A DNA stretch of 38,223 nt, taken from contig JAEZBR010000010.1 of the NCBI GenBank assembly GCA_023426935.1, forward strand, positions 1 to 38,223. The letters run 5' to 3'. The DNA comes from Bacillota bacterium. GTDB taxonomy: Bacteria; Bacillota_I; Bacilli_A; Erysipelotrichales; Erysipelotrichaceae. Under the pieces are notes generated by a model. The model was not told the DNA's origin. It saw only the letters and a program-made list of their open reading frames with translations, and made no database searches. A program made the position numbers and the translations under genes. The stretch's first letter is position 1, and each line of letters starts with the position of its first letter. Below, one piece after another: positions 7,355 to 16,089 of the stretch.

Positions 7355-8496
7355 AAGTTTTCTTAGGCCTTTCCGGAGGCGTAGATTCCGCGGTTGCCGC
7401 ATCTTTACTTCAGAAACAGGGCTATGAAGTGACCTGTGGTTTTATGCGTAACTGGGACTCGACGGCAAACGATGATCTCTTAGGAAATCCGACCGCTTTA
7501 AATTCCATCTGTCCCCAAGAACAGGATTATCTTGACGCCAAAGCGGTAGCGGATAAACTGGGATTGCCTTTACTACGGATTGATTTCGTTAAGGAATATT
7601 GGGATGACGTCTTCAGTGATCTGATTAACGAATATCGTCAAGGTCGAACGCCGAATCCAGATATTCTCTGTAATAAATATATTAAATTTTCGAAGTTTTA
7701 TGAATACGCCCAAACAAACGGCTTTGAGTATCTGGCAACGGGACACTATGCCGGGATTAGAAAAATAGACGGAATTTCTTACTTAACCAAAGCGCAGGAT
7801 CTTAATAAGGATCAGTCATATTTTTTGGATCAGATCGACCGTAATTTATTAGATAAAGTTATCTTTCCCTTACAGAATGTCGATAAACCGACGGTCAGAA
7901 AGATCGCAAGAGAATTAGATCTGGAGTCCGTGGAGAATAAGAAGGATTCGACCGGAATCTGTTTTATCGGGGAACGGCGATTTAAGGAATTCTTACAGAA
8001 TTATTTACCGGCAAAAACCGGAAAGTTAATTGATTTAGAAACCGGTGAAGTCAAGGGCGAAATGGCGGGGGTTTTATACTACACGGTCGGACAGCGTAAG
8101 GGCTTGATGGTCGGGGGAAAAGGCGGACCGTGGTTTGTGGCCGGCAAGGATGTCAACCGCAATGAGCTTTATATCGTTCAGGGGGAAGATAATCCTTGGC
8201 TAATCTCCGATAGCTGCCAAGTGACGAAGGTCAATTGGCTGATTCCCAAGATTCCAGTCGGAAAGATTAAGGCTTCCGCAAAGTTTCGTTATCGGCAACC
8301 GGATAATCCGGTTACCTTAGAAGTAAATGAAAAAGGCGTATTTGTTTTATATCCGCAGGGAATCAAAGCCGTCGCCATTGGCCAGCAAGCTGTCTTTTAC
8401 CAAGGCGAGATCTGTTTAGGCGGCGGTGTCATCGACGAAGTATACAAAGGGGGAAAAGTATTAAATGAAGAAATGGAGCACAAACTTCATGCTTAA
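7351..8496 (+). CDS. mnmA: tRNA-specific 2-thiouridylase
   Basis: Puts sulfur on U34 of tRNAs for Lys, Glu and Gln. The 381 residues are full length. The ATP-binding PP-loop is GLSGGVDSA (6-14); the catalytic cysteines are Cys107 in PDILCNKY and Cys204 in STGICFIGER; LATGHYA (128-134) is a family signature. The start is GTG, overlapping the TGA stop of the spx-like gene (GTGA), so translation is probably coupled. In Bacillus mnmA also lies near recD2. No dedicated cysteine desulfurase gene is in the window. Confidence 0.97.
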   Translation: MKVFLGLSGGVDSAVAASLLQKQGYEVTCGFMRNWDSTANDDLLGNPTALNSICPQEQDYLDAKAVADKLGLPLLRIDFVKEYWDDVFSDLINEYRQGRTPNPDILCNKYIKFSKFYEYAQTNGFEYLATGHYAGIRKIDGISYLTKAQDLNKDQSYFLDQIDRNLLDKVIFPLQNVDKPTVRKIARELDLESVENKKDSTGICFIGERRFKEFLQNYLPAKTGKLIDLETGEVKGEMAGVLYYTVGQRKGLMVGGKGGPWFVAGKDVNRNELYIVQGEDNPWLISDSCQVTKVNWLIPKIPVGKIKASAKFRYRQPDNPVTLEVNEKGVFVLYPQGIKAVAIGQQAVFYQGEICLGGGVIDEVYKGGKVLNEEMEHKLHA

Positions 8497-9220
8497 ATAT
8501 TTAGAAAATCCCCAATTACAACCAATTACCAAACAGAAAGCAAAATTATCGAAGTTAAGAATGGTTTTGATGCTTATTAATTATTTTATCGGCTATGCTT
8601 ATCTCTATCCTTGGCTCTATAGCCGTTTCTCAATTCTGATCTATGGTAAAGCAATCTTTACCGTCTGGGAATATTTCTTAGTCTTTATCACGACTCTGGT
8701 TTTATCCCTCTGGATCATGTTTCCTTTATTAAAGGAATCCTGGGCTAATTTTAAGTCCGATTGGTCTAAGACCCTAATCAGTTGTGTGCTGGGGCTAGTA
8801 ATCATTCTGGTTTTTTCAGCTCTTTTAGGTGCGTTGGCGAACTTTCTATCGCAACAAACTTCCAGTGAGAATCAACAGAGTGTCGATACCTTGTTGAAGA
8901 ACGTACCTTTATTGGCGACTTTCTCGGCCGTTATTTTCGCTCCTATTGTTGAAGAGTTGATTTTTAGGGGAATCTTCTACCGTTGCTTAAGACTGCGGTT
9001 AGACGCGACTAGCGCCATGATGCTATCGGGCCTGTTATTCGGACTGGCACATATTTCCCAAGCTCTATTACAAGGAAATTTCGCCGAGTTAGCGTATGTA
9101 ATAGTTTATGGGTTCCTGGGAATTTTGTTCGCGGGAATGTATGAGTACCGGCAAAACATTTATGGCTCCATGATCATGCATGCACTTTATAATGGGATAG
9201 CGATATTATTATCTTTATAG
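8465..9220 (+). CDS. CPBP-family intramembrane metalloprotease (Abi/CAAX-like)
   Basis: A 251-residue membrane protein with about six to seven hydrophobic segments. It carries the three CPBP motifs: EELIFRG with Glu163-Glu164 and Arg168, GLAHIS with His196, and MIMHALYNG with His239 and Asn243. Bacterial members are linked to bacteriocin immunity or CAAX-type processing; nothing here points to a substrate. Its start overlaps mnmA by 32 bases and has a GGGGG tract upstream; an internal ATG at 8489 with GGAG is an alternative. It is probably part of the spx-mnmA-recD2 transcript. Confidence 0.88.
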   Translation: MKKWSTNFMLKYLENPQLQPITKQKAKLSKLRMVLMLINYFIGYAYLYPWLYSRFSILIYGKAIFTVWEYFLVFITTLVLSLWIMFPLLKESWANFKSDWSKTLISCVLGLVIILVFSALLGALANFLSQQTSSENQQSVDTLLKNVPLLATFSAVIFAPIVEELIFRGIFYRCLRLRLDATSAMMLSGLLFGLAHISQALLQGNFAELAYVIVYGFLGILFAGMYEYRQNIYGSMIMHALYNGIAILLSL

Positions 9221-9232
9221 GAGGGAAATCAA

Positions 9233-11446
9233 TTGTCTGAGACGATCGTAGAAGGGCGTTATTTGCATAACCGTTATCATAACCAAACTAATGGATATAC
9301 GGTCGCTTTAATCCGCCCAAATGATCATCCGACTAAAATTATTACCGTAACCGGCTATTTCCCTCCGTTGAATCCTGACCAGAACTATCGTTTCTTCGGC
9401 ACTTACCAAGAACATCCCCGCTATGGATTGCAGTTCGTGGCGGATCACTATGAATCGATTAACCCCGAAGAAGAAAGCGGAATCATCGATTATCTTTGCA
9501 GCCCGAAGTTTCCGGGAATCGGTGAAAAGACCGCAACTAGATTAGTTAAAGATTTCGGGGATCATTTTTTAGATCTGCTGATCAAACAACCGGAGATTCT
9601 TGACCAAGTAAGTTATTTGAGTGATAAGAAGAAAGAAGTCTTAAGAAATAATTGCTTAAACAGCAGCGATGAGAATGAGAAAGTCTATCAGTTCTTTTCC
9701 CAGCATTACTTAACCATGAAACAGATTCTGACCATCCAAAATGTTTACAAGGAAGAAATGATGGATAAGATTTTGGAAGACCCTTACCGGATTGTTAACG
9801 AGGTTAAGGGCTTCATGTTCAAAACGGTAGACCGTTTAGGAAAATCCCTAGATATCTCCGAAGACGATCCGCGGCGCTTAAAAGCGATTGCGTATCTGAC
9901 CCTTAACCAAGCGACGATGAGTAGAGGCGATAGTTATCTTCAATTAGACGATTATCTTGAGTTGCTGAGACGAAATCTTCAAGACATTTTATATGACGAA
10001 GATAATTTATTGAATATGTTGGTTCGTCAACGGATGGCAATTATCGATTCCGATAAGATCTATCCTTATGCCCAATACGATGCCGAAGAAACGATTGCGG
10101 CTTACTTTGCGAGATTCCCAGAGTATTCTTTTGCGCAGATCGAAAAGAATAGATTAAATAAGATGATCAAAGAAGTTGAGAATTCTTTTGCGATTACCTA
10201 TGACGATGCCCAAAGAGAAGCGATTGAAACTTTCTTTGCGAAGGATGCGATGATCTTAACCGGAGGACCGGGAACGGGAAAAACGACGATTGTCAGGGCG
10301 ATTATTGCCTTGATTCGCAGAGTCTATCCGACTAGTTCAATTGTCTTAGCTGCTCCGACCGGCAGAGCTTCTAAGCGGTTAAAAGAATTAACCGGGTATG
10401 AAGCTAAAACAATCCACAGCGTCTTGCGCTTTGACTTAGAAACCGGAACTTTTGCGGTCAATCAAGATAATCCCTTATTAGACAGTATCTTGATCGTTGA
10501 TGAATTCTCCATGGTCGATCAATATCTCTTGGCTAATTTACTCAAAGCTTCCTTGAATATCCGTAAGATCTTATTTATCGGCGACGAGGATCAGTTACCA
10601 TCCGTCGCTCCAGGTCAGGTCTTAAAAGACCTAATCGCTTCGGATATCTTCCCTTGCGTCCGCTTAAAACATATCTTTAGACAGAAGGAGGGTTCGGAAA
10701 TTATCGAACTCGCTCATGAGATTGCCCTCGCAGAAGAGTGTCATTTTACCGGCGAAGTAACTTTCAAACCCGCGGATCTTTATGAGGTACCTTATCTAGT
10801 CTTGCAAGAATACCAAAAAGCCTTAGAATTAGGATATTCCCCAAACGATGTCCAAGTACTAGCTCCGATTTATAACGGGGTCTGCGGAATCGATGCCCTG
10901 AATCGTAACTTACAGAAAGCCTGTAACCCTGCGGATAAATTAAAACGGGAAATGAAATTGGGCGTAAGAACATTAAGAGTCGGCGATAAAATCTTACAAC
11001 TTAAGAACCAACCCGATGACGAAGTGTTCAACGGTGATATTGGCATCTTGACTCAGATCAGTTATCCTAACGAGAATCAGACCAAACAGACTTATCTAAC
11101 GGTAGACTACGACGGTATCAAAGTCGATTACAGCCCGGATGAATTAGATAAGATTACCCATGCGTTCTGCGTTTCGGTTCATAAATCTCAGGGAAGTGAA
11201 TATCCGGTGGTTATTATGCCGGTACTAAAAGAATACGGGATTATGTTACAAAAAAGATTACTGTATACCGGAATTACTAGAGCCACCAAGACCTTAATCC
11301 TGATCGGTTCTAAAGAAGCCTTTAAGCAAGGTTTAAACAATCATCGCTTCGAACAGCGAAATACTACTTTACAAGCGAAAGTAGCGAAGGAGTATCAATT
11401 AAATCATGATCAATCTAATAGCTCAGAAAATTATTCGGAAGAATAA
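9233..11446 (+). CDS. recD2: RecD2-type ATP-dependent DNA helicase
   Basis: 5'-3' superfamily 1B helicase acting in DNA repair without RecBC, 737 residues. The N-terminal part (1-75) fits an OB-like domain, followed by a helix-hairpin-helix region including FPGIGEKTATRL (93-104). Walker A is GGPGTGKTT (344-352), motif II is VDEFS (422-426), and the C-terminal VHKSQGSEYPVV is the usual SF1 motif. Start is TTG with AGGAGGG eight bases upstream. The 3' end overlaps the CDF transporter gene by 41 bases. Confidence 0.95.
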   Translation: MSETIVEGRYLHNRYHNQTNGYTVALIRPNDHPTKIITVTGYFPPLNPDQNYRFFGTYQEHPRYGLQFVADHYESINPEEESGIIDYLCSPKFPGIGEKTATRLVKDFGDHFLDLLIKQPEILDQVSYLSDKKKEVLRNNCLNSSDENEKVYQFFSQHYLTMKQILTIQNVYKEEMMDKILEDPYRIVNEVKGFMFKTVDRLGKSLDISEDDPRRLKAIAYLTLNQATMSRGDSYLQLDDYLELLRRNLQDILYDEDNLLNMLVRQRMAIIDSDKIYPYAQYDAEETIAAYFARFPEYSFAQIEKNRLNKMIKEVENSFAITYDDAQREAIETFFAKDAMILTGGPGTGKTTIVRAIIALIRRVYPTSSIVLAAPTGRASKRLKELTGYEAKTIHSVLRFDLETGTFAVNQDNPLLDSILIVDEFSMVDQYLLANLLKASLNIRKILFIGDEDQLPSVAPGQVLKDLIASDIFPCVRLKHIFRQKEGSEIIELAHEIALAEECHFTGEVTFKPADLYEVPYLVLQEYQKALELGYSPNDVQVLAPIYNGVCGIDALNRNLQKACNPADKLKREMKLGVRTLRVGDKILQLKNQPDDEVFNGDIGILTQISYPNENQTKQTYLTVDYDGIKVDYSPDELDKITHAFCVSVHKSQGSEYPVVIMPVLKEYGIMLQKRLLYTGITRATKTLILIGSKEAFKQGLNNHRFEQRNTTLQAKVAKEYQLNHDQSNSSENYSEE

Positions 11447-12575
11447 CCTCGCGGATTCCTATGAAATCCGTAGAATTTATGGTTCGGTCTGTGGAGCCTT
11501 AGGAATCTTTCTAAACCTGGCATTATGTTTATTAAAGTTTTTAGTCGGGCTATTAAGCGGATCAATCGCCATCATGGCGGATGCGGCGAATAACTTATCC
11601 GATGCCGGAACCAGTATTATCACCCTAATCGGTTTTAAACTCTCTAGCCAGAAACCAGATCGCGAACATCCGTTCGGTCATGGCCGCTACGAATATGTCG
11701 CCGGTTTTATTGTGGCCGTCGCCATCATCGTGGTCGGTATCGAATTGGTTAAGAGTTCAATTTCGAAACTTATTGAACCTACTCCGGTCGTCTTCAGTTA
11801 TCTTTCGGTTCTGGTTTTAGTGCTCGCAATCATCGTTAAAGTTATCATGGCTTTATATAATCGCTACTATGGCAAGAAGTTTGATTCAGAAACCTTAAGT
11901 GCAGTCTACCAAGATTCTCTAAACGATGTCATTACGACTTTTGCGGTTCTTTTGTCTACTTTAGTTGGTCATTATTTGTCTTGGCCGATTGATGGTTATG
12001 TCGGCTTAGCGATGGCGATTTTTATTATTTATTCCGGGTTTAAAACCGCGAAGAAGACAATCGATCCTTTACTAGGAACCGCTCCCAGTGATCAATTGGT
12101 AAACCAGATTAAAGATATCGTATTAGCCTATCCGGAAATTCTGGGAATCCATGATTTAGTTGTGCATAATTACGGTCCCGGTCGAATGATGATTTCCTTA
12201 CATGCGGAAGTATCTGCCCATGACGATATCGTGGAAGCTCACGATGTGATCGACAACGCGGAAAAGAGTTTGGCCAGCCAGTTACATTGTCAGGCTGTCA
12301 TTCATATGGATCCGATTGTGACCGACGATGAAAAGACGAATGAAATACGTCAAAAAGTTAAAGAGTTGATTCATAGTATCGATCCGTCCTTTACGATTCA
12401 TGACTTTAGAATGGTTTCGGGAACGACACATACCAATTTAATCTTCGATATGGTGGTACCTTTTGGGACTAAGTTATCAAATCAAGAAATTCTCGATTTA
12501 ATCAATCATAAAATCGATGAATGGCCTGGCGAATATCATGCGGTCGTATCCATCGATCAGACCGACGCCTTATAA
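11406..12575 (+). CDS. Cation diffusion facilitator (CDF) metal exporter, possibly Mn-type
   Basis: Proton-coupled divalent metal exporter, 389 residues with about six transmembrane helices (30-220) and a cytoplasmic metallochaperone-like C-domain. The site residues are Asn62 and Asp66 in ANNLSDAG (helix 2) and Asp170 and Asp174 in YQDSLNDV (helix 5). Zinc CDFs have His in helix 5; an N-D-D-D quartet is described for manganese exporters such as pneumococcal MntE, so manganese is my inference. The start lies inside the recD2 end; GGAG is about 14 bases away, which is rather long. A probable terminator follows. Confidence 0.9.
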   Translation: MINLIAQKIIRKNNLADSYEIRRIYGSVCGALGIFLNLALCLLKFLVGLLSGSIAIMADAANNLSDAGTSIITLIGFKLSSQKPDREHPFGHGRYEYVAGFIVAVAIIVVGIELVKSSISKLIEPTPVVFSYLSVLVLVLAIIVKVIMALYNRYYGKKFDSETLSAVYQDSLNDVITTFAVLLSTLVGHYLSWPIDGYVGLAMAIFIIYSGFKTAKKTIDPLLGTAPSDQLVNQIKDIVLAYPEILGIHDLVVHNYGPGRMMISLHAEVSAHDDIVEAHDVIDNAEKSLASQLHCQAVIHMDPIVTDDEKTNEIRQKVKELIHSIDPSFTIHDFRMVSGTTHTNLIFDMVVPFGTKLSNQEILDLINHKIDEWPGEYHAVVSIDQTDAL

Positions 12576-12601
12576 AAAAATAGAAAGAGACATTTAAAGA
12601 C

Positions 12602-12626
12602 AAGACCTGGTTCCCCGGCCTTTTTT
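12602..12626 (+). terminator. Probable intrinsic terminator after the CDF gene
   Basis: An imperfect GC-rich hairpin (AAG-CC-GG pairing with CC-GG-CTT around a TTCC loop, with small bulges) is directly followed by six T. The stem is imperfect, so strength is uncertain. Confidence 0.5.
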
Positions 12627-12660
12627 GTGCTCAAAATAGCGTTAAAAAAGTAAATCGTTA

Positions 12661-12682
12661 AAATCACACCAAAATCACACCA
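12661..12682. repeat. Tandem 11-bp direct repeat
   Basis: Two head-to-tail copies of AAATCACACCA lie between the CDF terminator and the tRNA-Arg terminator. Position next to a tRNA 3' end makes an old integration scar conceivable, but no integrase or longer direct repeat was seen. Confidence 0.6.
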
Positions 12683-12700
12683 GATACAGTTCAAGGCATA

Positions 12701-12723
12701 AAAAAACCCTGAATATCTCAGGG
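12701..12723 (-). terminator. Terminator of tRNA-Arg
   Basis: On the minus strand CCCTGA, a five-base loop and TCAGGG form a perfect 6-bp stem followed by six T. It lies 13 bases beyond the tRNA 3' CCA. Confidence 0.85.
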
Positions 12724-12735
12724 TGAAGTTCTTAA

Positions 12736-12812
<77 letters not shown>

Positions 12813-12833
12813 AGGTCTTTTACAACATTTTCT

Positions 12834-12862
12834 ATTCTAGCAAACAATCGATTGAATTTCAA
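12834..12862 (-). promoter_or_regulatory. Promoter of tRNA-Arg
   Basis: Minus-strand TTGAAA (12857-12862) and TAGAAT (12834-12839) are separated by exactly 17 bases, about 22 bases before the tRNA 5' end, fitting a stable-RNA promoter. Confidence 0.75.
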
Positions 12863-12985
12863 CCTCTAAAAAAGGAAGAAAAGGTGAAAATAAACGCAAA
12901 AAGAAAGTAAAAGTGTTCAGGTTTGGTGGTTATAAGGGCTAAAATCTTTTATAATAGACAGGTATTCATAAAGGAGGAATTAGTT

Positions 12986-14653
12986 ATGAGTGATATTGAA
13001 GCGAAGATTAAAGTGGTAACTAGAGATGCGGTAGAAAAGAGTTTTAACTTCAGACCGGATGATGAATTATTAATGGTCGAAGCCCCCAGAGATACCAGCA
13101 TGGGTGATTATGCTACCAATATCGCGATGCGGCTAGCTAAGACCTTAAAAATGAATCCGGAAATCATTGCGAATAAATTAGTGGAAGCGATGAAAGCGGA
13201 ATTACCGGAAATGGAGAGCATTACGGTTGCTCGTCCGGGTTTTATCAATTTTAAAATGAAGGAAGCAGCTTTGGCTAACAAGATCAATGAGATCTTGAAT
13301 GCTGGGGATAATTATGGTCATAATACCAGTGGTAACGGTTTAAGAATCTTGGTGGAGTATGTTTCCGCTAATCCGACCGGGGATTTACATTGCGGTCATG
13401 CCCGTGGAGCGGCTTGGGGTGATTGTATCACCAGATTGCTTAACGCTTCGGGATATGATTGCTTAAGAGAGTTCTATATTAATGATGCCGGCCATCAAAT
13501 CGATATGCTGGGAGAATCCTTAATTTCCCGTTATTTTGAACATTTCGGTAAAGAATATCCGTTACCGGAAGAGGGTTATCATGCCCAGGATGTTATCGAT
13601 ATCGCTAATAACTTGGCTGAAAAAGAGGGCGACAAGTGGTTAACGGCGGATCCGGAAGAACGCTTGGAGTATTTCAAGGATGAGGGAATTGAACTAGAAC
13701 TCAAGAAGATTGAGGATGACTTAAGATTATATCGGGTCGAATTTGATTCCTGGGTTCATGAAAGATTCTTCTATAAGGATAATAGTATCCGAATCAAGCA
13801 GGTCTTGGATAAGATGAAGTCAATGAATCTGACTTATGAACAGGATGGGGCTTTATGGTTTCGTTCAACGGAATATGGCGATGACAAGGATCGGGTTTTA
13901 GTTAAGAAAGACGGTTCTTTGACTTATATGACCCCGGATATCGCCAACCATGTATATAAGTTGGAAAGAGGTTATACCAAGTTAGTTAACCTTTGGGGCG
14001 CAGATCACCATAGTTATATCACCCGAATGACCGCCGCTTTGGAAGCGTTGGGTTATCCTAAGGGAACTTTGGAAGTCGATTTAATCCAGATGGTAAGAAT
14101 GGTTGAAGATGGTAAAGAAGTTAAAATGTCTAAGCGAACCGGTAATGCGATTACGCTAAGAGAGTTATGCGAAGATGTTGGAATTGATGCGGCGAGATGG
14201 TTCTTCGTGTCCAAGGATGTCGGAACCCATATGGATTTCGATCTGAAACTGGCACGGACCAAGACCAATGAGAATCCGGTCTATTATGTTCAATATGCTT
14301 ATACCCGAATGAGTTCTATACTAAAAGGTACAGCTAAACATCCGGCCCCGGAGTTCAAGAAAGAAACCAGCTATGATTTGTTGACTGATCCCAAAGAAAT
14401 GGTCATTCTGAAACAATTGGGCGAGTTCCCGGGAATCGTTGCGGATGCGGCTAAGACTAGGATGCCTAACAAGATCTGTAATTATCTACAGGCCTTAGCG
14501 AAGAATTTCCACAATTACTATGTGACAAATAAGGTCAATGATACGGAGAAACCGGAACTGACTAATCAACGTTTAGGTTTGATTCACGCCGCCATGATTA
14601 CCATGAAAAATGCTTTGTATCTGATTGGAGTCTCGGCTCCGGAAAAGATGTAA
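12986..14653 (+). CDS. argS: Arginyl-tRNA synthetase
   Basis: Class I synthetase charging tRNA-Arg, 555 residues from the ATG at 12986, chosen because AAAGGAGGA lies eight bases upstream; an in-frame extension to 12923 would cross the -10-like TATAAT at about 12950. HIGH motif is HCGH (135-138) inside ANPTGDLHCGHARGA; KMSK is in VKMSKRTGNAI. The N-terminal Add-1 tRNA-binding domain (1-110) and the C-terminal anticodon domain are present. It stands divergent from a tRNA-Arg gene and upstream of the arginine deiminase genes. A hairpin terminator separates it from arcA. Confidence 0.97.
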   Translation: MSDIEAKIKVVTRDAVEKSFNFRPDDELLMVEAPRDTSMGDYATNIAMRLAKTLKMNPEIIANKLVEAMKAELPEMESITVARPGFINFKMKEAALANKINEILNAGDNYGHNTSGNGLRILVEYVSANPTGDLHCGHARGAAWGDCITRLLNASGYDCLREFYINDAGHQIDMLGESLISRYFEHFGKEYPLPEEGYHAQDVIDIANNLAEKEGDKWLTADPEERLEYFKDEGIELELKKIEDDLRLYRVEFDSWVHERFFYKDNSIRIKQVLDKMKSMNLTYEQDGALWFRSTEYGDDKDRVLVKKDGSLTYMTPDIANHVYKLERGYTKLVNLWGADHHSYITRMTAALEALGYPKGTLEVDLIQMVRMVEDGKEVKMSKRTGNAITLRELCEDVGIDAARWFFVSKDVGTHMDFDLKLARTKTNENPVYYVQYAYTRMSSILKGTAKHPAPEFKKETSYDLLTDPKEMVILKQLGEFPGIVADAAKTRMPNKICNYLQALAKNFHNYYVTNKVNDTEKPELTNQRLGLIHAAMITMKNALYLIGVSAPEKM

Positions 14654-14662
14654 GATTTAGAG

Positions 14663-14695
14663 AAGATCCGTCTTGAATAACGAGCGGATCTTTCT
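14663..14695 (+). terminator. Intrinsic terminator after argS
   Basis: AAGATCCG (14663-14670) pairs with CGGATCTT (14685-14692) around a 14-base loop and is followed by a T-rich tract (TTTCTTTAT). Confidence 0.75.
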
Positions 14696-14785
14696 TTATG
14701 GGTAAATTTGTGAAAAAGTACAATAATAAACTTTGAATTATTCCAACCCTAATTTTCAGTCAAGTTTATAATTTAATTAGAAAGC

Positions 14786-14799
14786 TGGAAGCGGTTACA
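14786..14799 (+). promoter_or_regulatory. cre-like CcpA site of the arc operon
   Basis: TGGAAGCGGTTACA agrees with the cre consensus TGWNANCGNTNWCA at every fixed position except the third base. It lies just downstream of a TATAAT (14768-14773), so CcpA bound here would block the promoter. Catabolite repression of arc operons is known in Bacillota; the use of this site is inference. Confidence 0.6.
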
Positions 14800-14819
14800 A
14801 AAAAGCGCGCAATAACCGC
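14791..14819 (+). repeat. Inverted repeat in the arcA leader
   Basis: GCGGTTA (14791-14797) and TAACCGC (14813-14819) are perfect arms 15 bases apart, with partial extension outward. The left arm lies in the cre-like site. It can be a DNA operator or an mRNA hairpin just ahead of the arcA ribosome site AAGGAGGTC. Confidence 0.6.
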
Positions 14820-14834
14820 ATTCAAGGAGGTCAA

Positions 14835-16064
14835 ATGAAAGGAATTAAAGTACGGAGCGAAATTAAACCGCTCAAGAAGGTACTGTTACACCGGCCTGGC
14901 CGTGAGTTACTAAATCTAACTCCAGATACCTTAGGAGAATTATTATTCGATGATATTCCATTTTTGAAAGTAGCGCAGGAGGAACACGACGCGTTCGCCA
15001 AGATTTTAAGAGATAACGGCGTCGAAGTAGTTTACTTAGAAGATTTGATGACCGAAGTATTGGATTTACATCCGGAATTAGTGAAACCCTTTATCTATCA
15101 ATGGTTAGAAGAAGGAAACATTCACACGGCTAAATGGCAGGATAAGCTCTATCGCTATTTAACCAAGAACTATTCCGGTAAAGAATTAGTTCTGAAGACC
15201 ATGGAAGGTATTACGCTGAAAGAAGTTGGCGGACCTAAGAATGATTCGTTAGTTGATATGGTTTCGGAACCCTCAAAATTGATCGTTGATCCGATGCCAA
15301 ACTTGTATTTTACAAGAGATCCGTTTGGATCGATCGGTACCGGTGTATCCTTAAATAGAATGACTTACCTGACCAGAAATCGGGAAACCATCTACGCTGA
15401 TTATATCTTTAGATTCCATCCGGATTTTGCCGGCTTGGTAAAACGTTATAGTGATCGGACCGCAGCCTTCCACATTGAAGGTGGCGATATCCTGAACTTA
15501 TCTGACACCGTCTTAGGTGTAGGTATCTCCCAGAGAACCTGCCCGGATGCGATCGAAGATCTCGCAAGAAATATATTTGCGGATCCGGATGCCAAGATCA
15601 GAACCGTATTAGCGTTCTCGATTCCGGTTTCCAGAGCCTTCATGCATCTAGACACGGTTTTCACGCAGGTCGATGTTGATAAATTTACCGTTCACCCGGG
15701 AATCTTGGGACCGTTAGTTGTCTTTGAAATCACCCCGGATAAGAAACATGCCGGTAAGTTGAATGTCGTAAAACTGAACACCAGTTTGGAAAAAGTATTG
15801 GAAAAATACTTACATGTTAAGAAGATTACTCTGATCAAGTGCGGTGGCGACGATATGATTGCTTCCGAACGTGAACAATGGAATGATGGTTCCAATACCT
15901 TATGTATCGCTCCGGGTAAGATTGTCGTTTACGAGCGTAATGATGTAACTAATGCCATTCTCAAGAAATATGGCTTAACCGTTTTGACCATGCCTAGTGC
16001 TGAACTATCCAGAGGTCGGGGCGGCCCACGTTGCATGTCTATGCCGTTAGTTAGAGCTGAATAA
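14835..16064 (+). CDS. arcA: Arginine deiminase
   Basis: Hydrolyses arginine to citrulline and ammonia, the first step of the ADI pathway. It is full length at 409 residues. The active site is readable: Glu215 and Asp218 in FHIEGGDIL, His271 and Asp273 in MHLDTVF, and nucleophile Cys400 in RGRGGPRCMSMP; NLYFTRDPF (156-164) is a family signature. AGGAGGTC precedes the ATG. It leads the operon arcA-arcB-arcC-antiporter, with a cre-like site and an inverted repeat in its control region. Confidence 0.98.
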   Translation: MKGIKVRSEIKPLKKVLLHRPGRELLNLTPDTLGELLFDDIPFLKVAQEEHDAFAKILRDNGVEVVYLEDLMTEVLDLHPELVKPFIYQWLEEGNIHTAKWQDKLYRYLTKNYSGKELVLKTMEGITLKEVGGPKNDSLVDMVSEPSKLIVDPMPNLYFTRDPFGSIGTGVSLNRMTYLTRNRETIYADYIFRFHPDFAGLVKRYSDRTAAFHIEGGDILNLSDTVLGVGISQRTCPDAIEDLARNIFADPDAKIRTVLAFSIPVSRAFMHLDTVFTQVDVDKFTVHPGILGPLVVFEITPDKKHAGKLNVVKLNTSLEKVLEKYLHVKKITLIKCGGDDMIASEREQWNDGSNTLCIAPGKIVVYERNDVTNAILKKYGLTVLTMPSAELSRGRGGPRCMSMPLVRAE

Positions 16065-16089
16065 AGCTAAAAAGAAAGAGAGAAAAAAG

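Noticed and set aside
12923..12985. N-terminal extension of argS
   Set aside because: AAAGGAGGA precedes 12986, and ArgS proteins normally begin there; the extension overlaps a TATAAT.
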